A stretch of 64,000 bases of DNA from a bacterium (GCA_029565685.1 JAKQNR010000035.1:1-64000), one strand, 5' to 3'; shown: positions 1 to 10,400, numbered from the stretch's first letter. The notes: generated by a model from the letters alone, not told the origin. Numbers and translations: made by a program.

Positions 1-2336
1 TTGGCCTCCGGGCCAAGGTTGAGCGAGGTCTCATTCACTGTGAGGTAGGGACTCACACCCTGCTGTGTCACGGTCAGCGTTCTGGTAAAACCACTGCCGC
101 TGATGGTTACGGTCGCACTGCGTGAACTGGTCGATGGATTCGCACTCATAGCTGTCACGGTAACAGTCTGATTGCCCGTACCACTGGTGTAATTGGTCGT
201 CAACCAAGCTTGATTGTCGTTGATGGTCCAGCTTACATTGGAAGAGATGGTAAAGCTGTTCTGGCTGTTGGCCTCCGGGCCAAGGCTGAGCGAGGTCTCA
301 TTCACTGTGAGGTAGGGACTCACACCCTGCTGTGTCACGGTCAGTGTTCTGGTAAAACCACTGCCGCTGATGGTTACGGTCGCACTGCGCGAACTGGTCG
401 ATGGATTCGCATTTGTTGCCGTCACGATAACAGTCTGATTGCCGGTACCACTGGTGTAATTGGTCGTCAACCAAGCTTGATTGTCGCTGATGGTCCAGCT
501 TACATCGGAAGAGATGGTAAAGCTGTTCTGGCTGTTGGCTTCCGGGCCAAGACTGAGGGGGGTGGTATTGACATCAAGAAATGCATCGGCTACTGCGACT
601 TGCTTGGTTGCTATGACGGCTTTACCTCCGCTGTCCAGCACATGCAGTTTTACCGTATATGTACCAGAGAGGCTATATCTATGAGTCGCCTTTTTTTCCA
701 AAGTATGTTCAACATCCCAAACGCCATCACTTTCCCAATCCCAGCTTATATCTAATGAGCCGGATGGATCCTCATTGTCAGAACTGGCAGAAGCATCGAA
801 GGTGAAAAGCGTAGACGTATTTCCTGACTCGGGCTTAATTGTAAATGCTGCTATAGGGGGTGTGTTGGGGCGATCTTTGGTTGTAAAGTACCATGAGGGC
901 CCTTTCGTGCTATTGTTATGATTATCCTTCACAATCACATACCACGTATATTGTTTTGAATATTCCAAATTAGTTAGCGTATAAGAGTTGGTTTTAATTC
1001 CTGAAACCATTAAATAATCATCTAAATAAACATCAAAAGTCATGGGATCAGAGTCAGGATCTGAACAACCCCAAACTAACTGAACATCCGTATTGATATT
1101 TTTTGAATTCGATGCAGGATTGGGGCTGCTTGGCTCCGCAGGCGGTCGTCCATACACTTTGTCGTACGCATCAATAATGCCATCAAAATCAACATCCGGG
1201 GGCGTAGATAGCTGCGACAATTTTTGCGCATATTTAGATGTTGATACATAATAGCCGTGCTTAGTCCACATATTATTCTTATCGATAGCAGATCCCGTGG
1301 GTATGGTTTTCAAAAAATATAAATAAGCCTCAATGAAATATGCATCTTCATTTGAAAGCGAAATTTCTGGAAAATCAAAAAGTACGATGCCGTCTCTGAA
1401 TTGATGTTCTATCTCATCAGCTTGATTTTCAAAATCAGCACCGCCATCACTGAGATACAAGTTGCTGGAATATAAAATGTCATGGTTTACATTCCTGGAT
1501 ACGACTTCATAATAATATCCATAGCTTGGATAATAGATCTCATCAATAGAGTAGATAACTCGTTTTGAGCTCAAATTTTTATCAGGCCAATTATCATATT
1601 GTTGATTTAACACTACCTCATATAAAACATGCATCTCTTTAATTTGCCCCTTAATCCTAAATAAATCTTTGAGATAAATTTCTGTATCGCTAAAGAGCGG
1701 GTTCCCTATTCCCCAAGCTGGAATTTGCTCGAACGATGTACTTAAGCGCACCCTGCTTGATGCTTGATTTCCTCTTTTAAAAAGACCTATATCAAATTTA
1801 ACATTATCTCGATCGGCTGTAAAAACCGTGAAATGGCTGGTCTGCGCCTTGATTATGTGATTTTTTCGATCAATATCGACTTGAGGCAACGGCTTCCAGA
1901 CAAGCTTTTGTTCATCAAAAAAGTATACAGTCAGATCATCTGTGCTTTCATCTTTTGGGCTATATGGAATTCCAATGGTCACCGGGACAGCAAATTCTAC
2001 GCCGGATGGTTCAAAAGACACATAAATATTTGTTGTATCTTGATCATACGAATAATCGTTAGAAGCTTTCTCAATTTTTATCTCTTCTTTCGCAGGCAAA
2101 GCATTTTCTGGTATCTCCACAAAAGAACCTACTAATGGATTAGAAGGGTTTGAGATCTGAATAATGCCGCCTTCCGCATCAATCTTACCGGATTGTTCAT
2201 AAACTACTTTTTTCTGGTTGGACGAATCTGGATCCAATGGATTTGATTGATCCTGTTTTGAACAAGTGAAAAGGAAAAAGCAAGCTATTGCTGCAAGAAG
2301 CAGTATTTCTGAGACCTTAAATTTTAAAGATACCAT
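1..2336 (-). CDS. Surface lipoprotein with Fn3-like, PKD and BACON-type repeats (partial)
   Basis: I translated this open frame by hand on the minus strand; it runs without a stop from the ATG at 2336 off the left edge, so the C-terminus is missing. The N-terminus is hydrophobic and ends in a cysteine at residue 25 (LFTC), a somewhat atypical lipobox. Next comes a ZU5-like beta region (about residues 45-165, ending in a TSHFTVF-type motif), then a stretch I do not recognise, then an Fn3-like domain (about 385-470), a PKD domain (about 475-570) and tandem 89-residue BACON-like units. Such domains usually mediate carbohydrate or surface adhesion. A GAGGG lies just upstream of the ATG and a promoter lies at 2402-2430. 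The substrate is unknown. Confidence 0.75.
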   Translation of the reverse strand, partial: MVSLKFKVSEILLLAAIACFFLFTCSKQDQSNPLDPDSSNQKKVVYEQSGKIDAEGGIIQISNPSNPLVGSFVEIPENALPAKEEIKIEKASNDYSYDQDTTNIYVSFEPSGVEFAVPVTIGIPYSPKDESTDDLTVYFFDEQKLVWKPLPQVDIDRKNHIIKAQTSHFTVFTADRDNVKFDIGLFKRGNQASSRVRLSTSFEQIPAWGIGNPLFSDTEIYLKDLFRIKGQIKEMHVLYEVVLNQQYDNWPDKNLSSKRVIYSIDEIYYPSYGYYYEVVSRNVNHDILYSSNLYLSDGGADFENQADEIEHQFRDGIVLFDFPEISLSNEDAYFIEAYLYFLKTIPTGSAIDKNNMWTKHGYYVSTSKYAQKLSQLSTPPDVDFDGIIDAYDKVYGRPPAEPSSPNPASNSKNINTDVQLVWGCSDPDSDPMTFDVYLDDYLMVSGIKTNSYTLTNLEYSKQYTWYVIVKDNHNNSTKGPSWYFTTKDRPNTPPIAAFTIKPESGNTSTLFTFDASASSDNEDPSGSLDISWDWESDGVWDVEHTLEKKATHRYSLSGTYTVKLHVLDSGGKAVIATKQVAVADAFLDVNTTPLSLGPEANSQNSFTISSDVSWTISDNQAWLTTNYTSGTGNQTVIVTATNANPSTSSRSATVTISGSGFTRTLTVTQQGVSPYLTVNETSLSLGPEANSQNSFTISSNVSWTINDNQAWLTTNYTSGTGNQTVTVTAMSANPSTSSRSATVTISGSGFTRTLTVTQQGVSPYLTVNETSLNLGPEA
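3..560 (-). repeat. Near-identical 267-bp tandem BACON-coding repeats
   Basis: The string coding for the start of each domain recurs every 267 bp (positions 531 and 264, and at the window edge), giving in-frame units of 89 residues. The units differ at only a few bases, including silent ones, which indicates recent duplication or gene conversion. More copies probably lie beyond the left edge. Confidence 0.85.
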
Positions 2337-2401
2337 ACCAGTAGCCCTCTCTTTTTCACAAAGCAATTACCATTATCGTTCCAGTTAGCATCATAGTGAT
2401 G

Positions 2402-2430
2402 GATATAGCTTGTATTGAATTAGTATTCAA
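2402..2430 (-). promoter_or_regulatory. Promoter for the BACON lipoprotein
   Basis: On the minus strand, TTGAAT (2430-2425) and TATATC (2407-2402) are separated by 17 bp. The -35 box is half of a perfect inverted repeat, TTGAAT-ACTA-ATTCAA, which may be an operator. The leader would be about 60 nt. Confidence 0.5.
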
Positions 2431-2994
2431 TATAATACATTGTTGAGTCTGCTGAAAAAGAACTTGATATGGTTTTTTGTTAAAAAAACCGATTTTAAAA
2501 TGAGCCGGCCTGTTTTGCAATGATAAAAGTGTTCGCTGACTTCTATGGCGACTTGATCGAATAATCCTGCGAATCAACAGAATTTTATGCCAAGAGGTGA
2601 ATTAAACTATAATGTGCTCCTCTGTTTCAAACCATCAGAAAAAAGAATTCTACTTGCTTTATATAGCCGCACTGAATGTTTTTTCAGAAAAAAATAAAAA
2701 GATGAAACTATATTTAATAAAATTATTGGGCACTAGCAGGATAATGCCTGTATGTCCTAAATTGCTTAGCTGTAAAGTAACTGACTGACGCTATCCAATA
2801 GCCTCTTGGCTCATGCTATGACGCTCCTCTTGCCATTAACATGGTCGCGTGACACTCTACAATTCTAAATAATAGGCGATTTTTACAATCTGGTATTCCG
2901 ATATTGTTTTTCTGGAACATGAAAAGTGTATAAATTACTATTTAAAATAACAATAAATCATTTAAAATCAGATATATAGAAAAAATATAAATAG
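2431..2994. other. AT-rich intergenic region
   Basis: No convincing gene is visible between the two divergent promoters. Short open frames here have no ribosome binding site or recognisable domain. The stretch is clearly more AT-rich than the genes to its right and borders the defence operon, as is common at island edges. Confidence 0.5.
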
Positions 2995-3017
2995 TTTTCA
3001 AGATTTAATCTTGAAAA
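2995..3017. promoter_or_regulatory. 23-bp palindrome upstream of the defence promoter
   Basis: A perfect 11-bp inverted repeat (TTTTCAAGATT, one T, AATCTTGAAAA) lies 12 bp upstream of the -35 box of the defence operon. It has the size and placement of a regulator-binding site. No obvious regulator gene is in the window beside it. Confidence 0.55.
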
Positions 3018-3029
3018 TCATATATTTTC

Positions 3030-3058
3030 TTGACACATTTATAAAAATGTTGTATATT
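3030..3058 (+). promoter_or_regulatory. Sigma70-type promoter of the defence operon
   Basis: TTGACA (3030-3035) and TATATT (3053-3058) are separated by exactly 17 bp. This predicts a start near 3065 and a leader of about 17 nt before the ATG at 3082. Confidence 0.8.
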
Positions 3059-3081
3059 CTCCTATAAAAAACGAGGTGCAA

Positions 3082-5694
3082 ATGAGCTATTCCGACATTA
3101 TCTCAGTACGCCCCGAGGTGCTAAAAGGCAATCTCGAGGGCATTATTGATCTTCAGAACCTACTAGACGGTCATGTCGGCGCCATAGAGGCCGATGCCGA
3201 GCTCTTTTTTGAAATGACCTATCCCACCTCCGATATTCGCCTGGTCGTGGAAAAGCTCAACCAACGCTTTGCTGAACCGGATAACTCCTCTGGTCTGTTC
3301 CTGTTGGAGGGCTATAAAGGAAGCGGAAAATCCCATCTCGCCCTGCTTATTTATCATCTTTTGGTGAATCATCAGCTTGCCCGAAAATGGCTGGCCCGTT
3401 TCAATCTTGATCTGCGGGCGCCCAAAGATATCAAGGTTCATGTTTTTAAATTTACCGATTCGCCGATCCATACCTCTTTATGGGATATCATTTTTAAAGA
3501 AATGGGTTATAGCGGCCACAAACTCGACAATTCGCCCAGTCTGGCGCAGTGGCGGGATGTTCTGCAAAAACGCAGGATTGTCCTGATCTTTGACGAGCTG
3601 GAGCGCGGCATCGCCAGTCTGCCGCCGGCGATTCAGCAACAAAATCTCTCTTTCCTGCAGATGATCAGCGAAGAGGCGCGTCGCAATAAAGAGGCCGCGT
3701 GCACCATTGTTGCTTCCATCTATGACGCGCAACGCGAACCCGGCTCGACGCTGCAGCGCATCCATCCGGTGGAAGTAAAATTCTCCCATCCCGACGACAG
3801 GCAGAACATCGTGCTGCATCGTCTCTTTATGCAACTGCCTCAAGACCATCGGAAAAAGATCGAAATGGTAATCCATTCATTCGCCAATTACTGGCGGTCG
3901 CAGCAAATTCGCGTTGACGAGAAATATATCGAGCGCACGTTGTCGACCTTTCCCTTCTCTCCGGAATTAATGGATTTGGTTTTATACCATATACCCGCTC
4001 GCGGTGGTTTTCAGGGAAATCGCAGCGCTCTCGGCTTTCTCGGCGCTCTGGTAAAGCAAACCTGGGGCAAAACGCAATGGATAACGATGGCAAATGCTTC
4101 TCTATTGAATACTTCTATTCGCAACCGGATTTCCGACCTGGACAGTTCGCAACATATAATGCAGTGTGCGCAAAGCGATTTGAATGATTTACGCGAATTG
4201 TCCTTTTGCGATGAGATCATCGCCAGCGCCCTTCTGGGCACCCTGGCCCATTCCGGCCATCTGCCTGGACTGGATGAACAAGAGATGGCACGTCAAGTGC
4301 TTACCCCCGGAGACGATATCAACCGCTATCATGGCTCTTTGCAAGCGCTGTTAAAGCTGGGCACCTATTTCCAAGTGCACGAACACAAGTACTATTTTGA
4401 TGAGAGGGAAAAGCCAGGCGCCAAGGTCGAGTATCACTCCCTGCGTATCGACCCCGACAAGGCCATCGAATTCGCATTCGGCCGGTGGCGTGAAGAACTG
4501 TTCTACTATCCCAAAGCTGTCATTCATCGAGAGATTAAGAGGACGCGTTCCGAGTTAGCTGGTCTGGATGCGCGAGATCTGCGCTTTGTGCTCTCCCCAA
4601 AGCGCCTGGATGACCCCATCCGCCATGCCCTTCTGCAGGGAATGGAAAACCAGAATCGGATTATTTTGCTGGAGCCCAAACAGGAATCCTTCAACATCTT
4701 TGAACAGCCGGACATCATAAAATGGGCCCAAAGAGCCCTCGCCGCCAGAGATTTGGCCTTGACCACCACTGAAAGTGAACGAAAAAGAGAATATGAAAAA
4801 ATCGAAAGGGATGAAATCAGATATATCGTACAGGCCATCAGACAGGCCGGCCTGCTTTTTATTTCCCCGCAGTTGAGCGATGATGGATCCGGGATCATTC
4901 AATTTGAAGTGGAAACCCTAGCCAACGCCGAAAAAATGGAGGATGTTAAAAATATTCTCCAAACCCAGCTTTATCCCCGGCAAATATTCGAAGAACATCT
5001 GCAGGGACATCTGAACGGGCTGCTCGGTAAAACCGTCCGACAGATCGAAGGCATCTATTACAAAACATTGGGCTTCCCCATGCTGATTTCCCGCTCGATG
5101 CTCTATGAAGCGGTCACCAATCTCTGCATCCATAAAAAGATCGGCCTGCAACATACCCGTGACACGGCATGCGGCCGCCGTCCGGATCTACGCGGAGACG
5201 AACTCCTGGACGCGACGATAGTGGAGCCTTTTGAGGATCGAAAATGTTCACCGATAGACACAGCAGCAACTTCAGGAGAATTCGTACCCCCTCCTGAACT
5301 CAGTGATGACCTGAAAACGACCAGTGAAGTGCCGCAAACAGGGCAAGATTTTCAAAGCCGGAGCAAGATTCAAACGCCTTTTACCAACAGTCTGGGTCAA
5401 TTGCGCCAGGAAGTGGCCGGACGTTTGCTTGACCATGCCGATAAGCAGATCACAGATCTTGAATTTCGCATTTTCGCCGACTACCGCGCCACAGATCTGG
5501 GTCAATACGCCCAGGCCCTGCGCGGGGTGATGAGCGGCGCCGGCGATCTGAGTCTTGATATCGTCATTCGCAAAACAGGTCCATTCAGCAAAGCTCAGGT
5601 CGAACAGTTGGTCGAAGCGTTGCCTGTTTATCAGGGCGCTACGTATAAAGCCGAAATGAGTGTGCTCGATCAGGGAAATGGTCAAAATGGATAA
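3082..5694 (+). CDS. DUF499/BrxC-like P-loop ATPase of a BREX-like system
   Basis: An 870-residue cytoplasmic ATPase. Residues 77-84 form a Walker A loop (GYKGSGKS) and residues 168-172 a Walker B strand ending in DE. The N-terminal FFEMTYPTSDIR stretch resembles the FF-x-TY-T motif of DUF499 (COG1483) proteins, the family of BrxC/PglY. The C-terminal third has no motif I recognise. I prefer ATG 3082 to the GTG at 3076 because AGGTG then serves as the Shine-Dalgarno sequence. It is the first gene of the operon and overlaps the PglZ gene by 8 bp. In BREX the ATPase is essential for defence, but its biochemical role is unsettled. The family call is by motif only. Confidence 0.75.
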   Translation: MSYSDIISVRPEVLKGNLEGIIDLQNLLDGHVGAIEADAELFFEMTYPTSDIRLVVEKLNQRFAEPDNSSGLFLLEGYKGSGKSHLALLIYHLLVNHQLARKWLARFNLDLRAPKDIKVHVFKFTDSPIHTSLWDIIFKEMGYSGHKLDNSPSLAQWRDVLQKRRIVLIFDELERGIASLPPAIQQQNLSFLQMISEEARRNKEAACTIVASIYDAQREPGSTLQRIHPVEVKFSHPDDRQNIVLHRLFMQLPQDHRKKIEMVIHSFANYWRSQQIRVDEKYIERTLSTFPFSPELMDLVLYHIPARGGFQGNRSALGFLGALVKQTWGKTQWITMANASLLNTSIRNRISDLDSSQHIMQCAQSDLNDLRELSFCDEIIASALLGTLAHSGHLPGLDEQEMARQVLTPGDDINRYHGSLQALLKLGTYFQVHEHKYYFDEREKPGAKVEYHSLRIDPDKAIEFAFGRWREELFYYPKAVIHREIKRTRSELAGLDARDLRFVLSPKRLDDPIRHALLQGMENQNRIILLEPKQESFNIFEQPDIIKWAQRALAARDLALTTTESERKREYEKIERDEIRYIVQAIRQAGLLFISPQLSDDGSGIIQFEVETLANAEKMEDVKNILQTQLYPRQIFEEHLQGHLNGLLGKTVRQIEGIYYKTLGFPMLISRSMLYEAVTNLCIHKKIGLQHTRDTACGRRPDLRGDELLDATIVEPFEDRKCSPIDTAATSGEFVPPPELSDDLKTTSEVPQTGQDFQSRSKIQTPFTNSLGQLRQEVAGRLLDHADKQITDLEFRIFADYRATDLGQYAQALRGVMSGAGDLSLDIVIRKTGPFSKAQVEQLVEALPVYQGATYKAEMSVLDQGNGQNG

Positions 5695-6652
5695 TCTTCA
5701 GTTTCTGGACAAGCTCGTCACATCGCCTTCGCGCCTGGATATGATCATCCAATGGCTGCATGAAGAAGTGTGGTCCGGCGATCGCTATAAAACAATGAAA
5801 GGGGAGAATTTTCTCCTCGACGGTGAAAAACAGGTGCATGAGGTTGAGGAGCTGCTTTTAGAAGCAGCGCCCGGCCTCTACGATGAACTGGCCGTGCAGG
5901 CGGAAAAATCGCGCAACCTGATCTCTTTTCTTACCGCCAAACCCCGGCGCGCACTGGTGATCCTGGACGGCGCCTCCTTTCGCGAACTCCCCATGCTGGA
6001 GCTTATGGCGCGGCAAACCGGTTTTCAGGTTGAAAAAATGGGCTACTCCTTTGCGGCTCTGCCGAGCGAGACGACGCCTTTTATTGCACAAAGAATTTTA
6101 AAGAAAGAAGTGGCGCCCATAGAGCTGCCGCGCCGGCGGGAATTGCTCGATCACAATATCCGCGCCTGCCACTATGATGCGGTTTTTCGTACTTTTTCAT
6201 TCGATGCGGACAAAAACCATCTTCTATTGTGGTCGCAGTTTCCGGACAGCACGTACAAGGATCTCGGCGCCCGCTTTTCCTCTCATTTTGAGCAGATGCC
6301 CCCTCTCTACGAACAGGTCTGGAAAAATCTGGTCATGCAGATCCCGCAGGACTTTGAAATCATCATCACAAGCGACCATGGGTATATTTTTTTCGGACCG
6401 GGGCTGGATTCCAAGCATGTCGACGAATCTACCCGAATTCTACATCAGGGGAGGAACAAGTATTTCAACCAGGACGAAAAGTGGCCCGAAGGCGTTTCCG
6501 GCTTGCAGCTTTTCCCGAGCCGGCGTTTGGCCATGCTGCGCGGCCGCATCAAAAATCGGCCGCAAGGGCCTGCCGCCGGCCACGCCTATCGCCACGGCGG
6601 CTTTTCCCTGATGGAAATGTTGACGCCCTGGCTCATCATCAGAAAGAGGTAA
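5687..6652 (+). CDS. pglZ: Short PglZ-type alkaline-phosphatase-superfamily protein
   Basis: A 321-residue protein with the landmark motifs of PglZ: D94-G with a nearby R (LDGASFRE), the metal-binding SDHG at 229-232, and a C-terminal H303-GG-S-x2-E-x3-P block. PglZ is the protein shared by BREX and Pgl phage-defence systems. Usual PglZ proteins are 600-900 residues; here only the phosphatase core and a short helical N-terminus remain. ATG 5687 is preferred to upstream GTG 5660 and ATG 5678 because of AGGG spacing. It overlaps the ATPase gene, suggesting translational coupling. Confidence 0.75.
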   Translation: MDNLQFLDKLVTSPSRLDMIIQWLHEEVWSGDRYKTMKGENFLLDGEKQVHEVEELLLEAAPGLYDELAVQAEKSRNLISFLTAKPRRALVILDGASFRELPMLELMARQTGFQVEKMGYSFAALPSETTPFIAQRILKKEVAPIELPRRRELLDHNIRACHYDAVFRTFSFDADKNHLLLWSQFPDSTYKDLGARFSSHFEQMPPLYEQVWKNLVMQIPQDFEIIITSDHGYIFFGPGLDSKHVDESTRILHQGRNKYFNQDEKWPEGVSGLQLFPSRRLAMLRGRIKNRPQGPAAGHAYRHGGFSLMEMLTPWLIIRKR

Positions 6653-6655
6653 TGT

Positions 6656-6898
6656 ATGAAGACCAAAATCGGCACCGTCCTCGATGAGGAACTGGTGCAG
6701 CAACTCAAAGACCGTTCGGTTCGGGAAGAGCGCTCGATCAGCGATATCTTGCAGGATGCTTTACAGGGATATCTGCAGGGCAGCCCCCGGCAACGTGATC
6801 TCCGCATCGCTGCGGTGGAGAGCTTTTGCTCCAGGCCCTTCCATCTTTCAGGCACGGAAATTCGGCAAATACTCGCAGAGGAGTATTACGACCAATGA
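6656..6898 (+). CDS. Ribbon-helix-helix antitoxin-like protein
   Basis: An 80-residue protein whose first 45 residues fit a ribbon-helix-helix DNA-binding fold (beta strand TKIGTVLDEEL, then two helices including RSISDILQDAL). The acidic C-terminal tail could bind the toxin. AGAGGT lies 8 nt upstream of the ATG. It begins 3 bp after pglZ and overlaps the PIN gene by 4 bp (ATGA), the usual VapB-VapC arrangement. It lies inside the defence operon rather than in its own unit, so it may also regulate that operon. Confidence 0.75.
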   Translation: MKTKIGTVLDEELVQQLKDRSVREERSISDILQDALQGYLQGSPRQRDLRIAAVESFCSRPFHLSGTEIRQILAEEYYDQ

Positions 6899-7401
6899 AC
6901 CTGACTAAAATAGCCACGAACGAAATGGTGTTGCTGGATGCCAACATCTTTATCTATGCCCTGCAACAACAATCGCGGCAATGCATGCAGCTGCTACGGC
7001 GATGCGCCGAGGATCAGGTCACCGGCTATGTCGCGGATAATATTCTCGCCGAGGTCATGCACACCCTGATGATCGCCGAGGCGCGCGACAACAACTGGAT
7101 CACCAGCGCCAATCCAGCCCGGCAGCTGAGCGAGCAGCCCAAACGGGTCATGGCCTTGCTCCGCTACGAAGGCCTGCTCAGGGATCTGCTTAGCATAGGA
7201 CTGCGACTGGAATCGCTGCAGCGCGAGGATTTCATCTCTGCATTGGCTGTGCAGCGGCACAGTGGATTGCTCACCAACGATGCGCTCCTCGTGGCTTTGG
7301 CCATGCGGTTACGCATCAAATCGATCGCTAGCGCCGACCAGGCTTTCAGCCGCGTGCAGGGGATCCTGCTCTATTCGCCCGATGACTTGATCATGGAATG
7401 A
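6895..7401 (+). CDS. PIN-domain nuclease, VapC-like toxin
   Basis: A 168-residue PIN-domain protein: the first acidic residue is in VLLDANIFIYAL (D15), a conserved glutamate is in the AEVMHTL helix, and later acidic residues are in TNDALLVALAM and SADQAF. These four positions form the Mg-binding site of PIN ribonucleases. The start overlaps the antitoxin stop. It ends 7 bp before the methylase gene and so appears to be co-transcribed with it. It could be an abortive-infection effector or simply an inserted addiction module. Confidence 0.75.
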   Translation: MNLTKIATNEMVLLDANIFIYALQQQSRQCMQLLRRCAEDQVTGYVADNILAEVMHTLMIAEARDNNWITSANPARQLSEQPKRVMALLRYEGLLRDLLSIGLRLESLQREDFISALAVQRHSGLLTNDALLVALAMRLRIKSIASADQAFSRVQGILLYSPDDLIME

Positions 7402-7408
7402 AAACAGA

Positions 7409-10400
7409 ATGAAACGAGCTATAGAAGAATCCTTTCCGATCGTCGAAATCAACCGCCTGGCAGTCCCGGAACGCAACGCCTTCAAGCCTATCTACCAAAT
7501 GCACAAGTGGTTTGCCCGGCGTTCCTCCTCGGTCTTTCGCGCCATCCTGTTGGGAGCGCTGAAACCGGCCGGCACCGATATCATGGTCGAGTTTTATCGT
7601 GACCACAGCAACGATCCCGATACCAAGGGCAAAGTGATTCTCGATCCCTTTATGGGCGGCGGCACCACCATTGTGGAAGCCTTGCGTCTGGGCTGCAAAG
7701 TGGTGGGCATCGATCTCAATCCGGTAGCCTGGTTCATCGTCAAGACCGAAGTGGAGCCGGTGGATCTGCAAGAGTTGAGGCAGGCTTTCGATCGTCTAGC
7801 CCAACGACAGGTGTCCTGGTCCGGCAAGCCGCTCAAGCAGACCTTGCTGGAACTCTACAAAACCGAATGCCCGGGCTGCGGCAGCCGCGATGCGGATATC
7901 ATCTATACCTTCTGGGTCAAATCCGCACCCTGTACCACCGCGGTTTGCAACCACACCACGCCGTTATTTTCTGACTATATCATTGCGCAGAAACAAGTCT
8001 CCATCCGCTATCTCGCGGACTGCACCTGCCCTTTATGCGGCAAAACTTTTGACTGGGAGCGCGAACCCGCCAGCCTGGTGGCGCAGGAAAAGCTGCAGGT
8101 CGCGGCAGCGCAGTTCTCCGCCGGCGAAGGCCGCACTTCGGCGCGCTGGAGCTACTCGAACGGCGATACGGCTGCGTGCCCCTGGTGCGGCAAGACGACA
8201 AAACCCAGACCGGTAAAGAATAAACTTGAACGCAAAAAGATCCCCCTCGCCGTTCTGCTCTGCCCGCACTGCGCAGAGGTGTGGCAGTTCCGCGGCCCTC
8301 TGGCCGAACAGGTGCAGTGCCCGACTTGTGGACACGCCTATAATCCTCTGACCGGCAATATGCCGGAAAAAGGCAAATTCATCTGCCGCGGCACCTGCAA
8401 CGGCAATAAGGATGCGGTCATCGCCGCCATCCGCACCATGCCGCAGGAGCAGCTGCTGCCCGCTCAGCCCTATGCCATTGAAGGATATTGCCCGCATTGT
8501 GCGCAAAACCGTCCGAAAGCAGCGGCCTTAATGCAGACAGATTTGCTGGAGCAGGTGGAAGAAACATTCGCAGCAGGTGCTTACAACGCGGATTCTCTGA
8601 TCTGGAAGAACCATGGTAAATTCTTCAAACGGGTGACCCCGGCTGATCTGGCGCATTTTCAGGATGCGGCAGCGATCTGGGAGCGGGAAAAGAGTCGGCT
8701 GCCTTATCCCAAGTCTGAAATACCTGTGGGTGCTGAAACGAAAAGGCTTATTGAGCATCATTACTATTTTTGGCATCAGATGTTCAATCCGCGGCAGCTG
8801 CTGGCGTTGAGTACATTGCTGGAGGGAATTGGAAGAGAGAGAGAACAAATACTAAAAGAGATGATCCTGTCTGCTTTTCAAAATATGCTTAATAATACAA
8901 GCGATTTCACTTCATATAGGGCTAGTGTTGGCGCTGCAAGGCAAGTATTTGCTCGCCATGATTTTCAACCCAAAATGACTCCATGTGAAATCAATGTTTG
9001 GGGAATTCAATTTGGTATGGGATCTTTCACATCCATGATTTTATCCATCGACGATGGTAAAAGATATAACTATCGAACATATGATCGTAAAATCATTAAG
9101 CAAGAAAATGGCGAATATAAAACTGTTAACTCGGAACGAGAAGAAAAAATAATTGCAAATCACAAAAATGCATTGCTTTTAACCCAATCTTCGAAAAATC
9201 AAGAAAAAGTAGAGAATACTGATCTTATTATTACTGATCCTCCATACTCTGGTAATGTCAATTATTCCGAGCTCGCCGATTTCTTTTATGTCTGGCTCAG
9301 GTTACTGTTGAAAAATGATTATGCCCATTTCACACCGGAGATAACGCCGAAAGCTGAAGAAATAATCGAGAATCCAACGCGGAAGAAGAGCAGCAAAGAT
9401 TATCAGGACGGTCTTTGCGCTGTGTTCAAAGAGAGCCATCGTCATCTGGATGATGACGGTTTGCTGGTTTTTACCTTTCATCACGCTGAAGACAGCGCCT
9501 GGGAAGCGCTGTTGAATGCTCTTTGCGATGCCGGTTTTTTTATCGAGGCGGTCTATCCTATTCACGGCGAATCTGAAAGCTCGTTGCATTTGATGGACAA
9601 AGAGGCCATCTCTTACGACCTCATCCATGTCTGCCGCAAAAGGCCGCAGGCTGAACAGATCGACACGCGCTCCTGGGCGGGCATCCGCCAGGAGATTCGC
9701 CGCCGTGGCCGCGACGAAGCCCGCCTGATCGAATCCGGCCGCTATGGTCAAGAACGGCTCAGCCCGGCGGATATCACCATCCTGCTCATCGGCAAGTGTC
9801 TCGAGCTCTACAGCCGTCATTTCGGCGCCATCGTCGATCATGAAGACCAGCCGGTTCCCATCCATCGCGCCTTAGCCGAGATCCGCATGCTGGTGGATCA
9901 AATCCTCAGCCAGGAACGCTCCCTGCCCCCTGAACTGGAATCCATCGATGTGCCTTCTTATATCTATTTCACCGCCCTGTGCCGGCAGCGCGAGATTAAA
10001 AGCGACGAGATCAGCAAATCGACCCGCGGAATAATCAGCGTGGATGAACTGAAAAGGGCGGGCTTGATCATCAAAGGCAGAGAAAAACGCGGCCGTTCCT
10101 TCGAGGTCAAGCAGCCTCTGGAGCGGCTCAATGATTTGCAAGAAAAATTCAGTCGTCAGGCCCTCACCGCTCAAATGGACCTCTTTGCCGAAAGCGAGGA
10201 TGCGGAGCTGCCCGGAGATTTGTTGTTGGTGGATTGCGTCCACTTGCTCCTGGGGCTCGCCGAGGCCGGCGAAAATGCGGTGCCATGGCTTGAGCGGCTG
10301 CGTGGAATAAAGCCGCGCCTGCGCGCCGCCCTGGTCTTTCTCCGGGAGCAGAATAAAAATTTTGCCGCATCCATAGACAAAATCCTCGGCCTGATCGATG

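Noticed and set aside
1..560. CRISPR-like array
   Set aside because: The repeats are 267 bp, contiguous and in a protein-coding frame.
2356..2577. 73-codon minus-strand frame
   Set aside because: It lies over the leader and promoter of the BACON gene, with no domain or ribosome binding site. A faint IS-remnant feel could not be supported.
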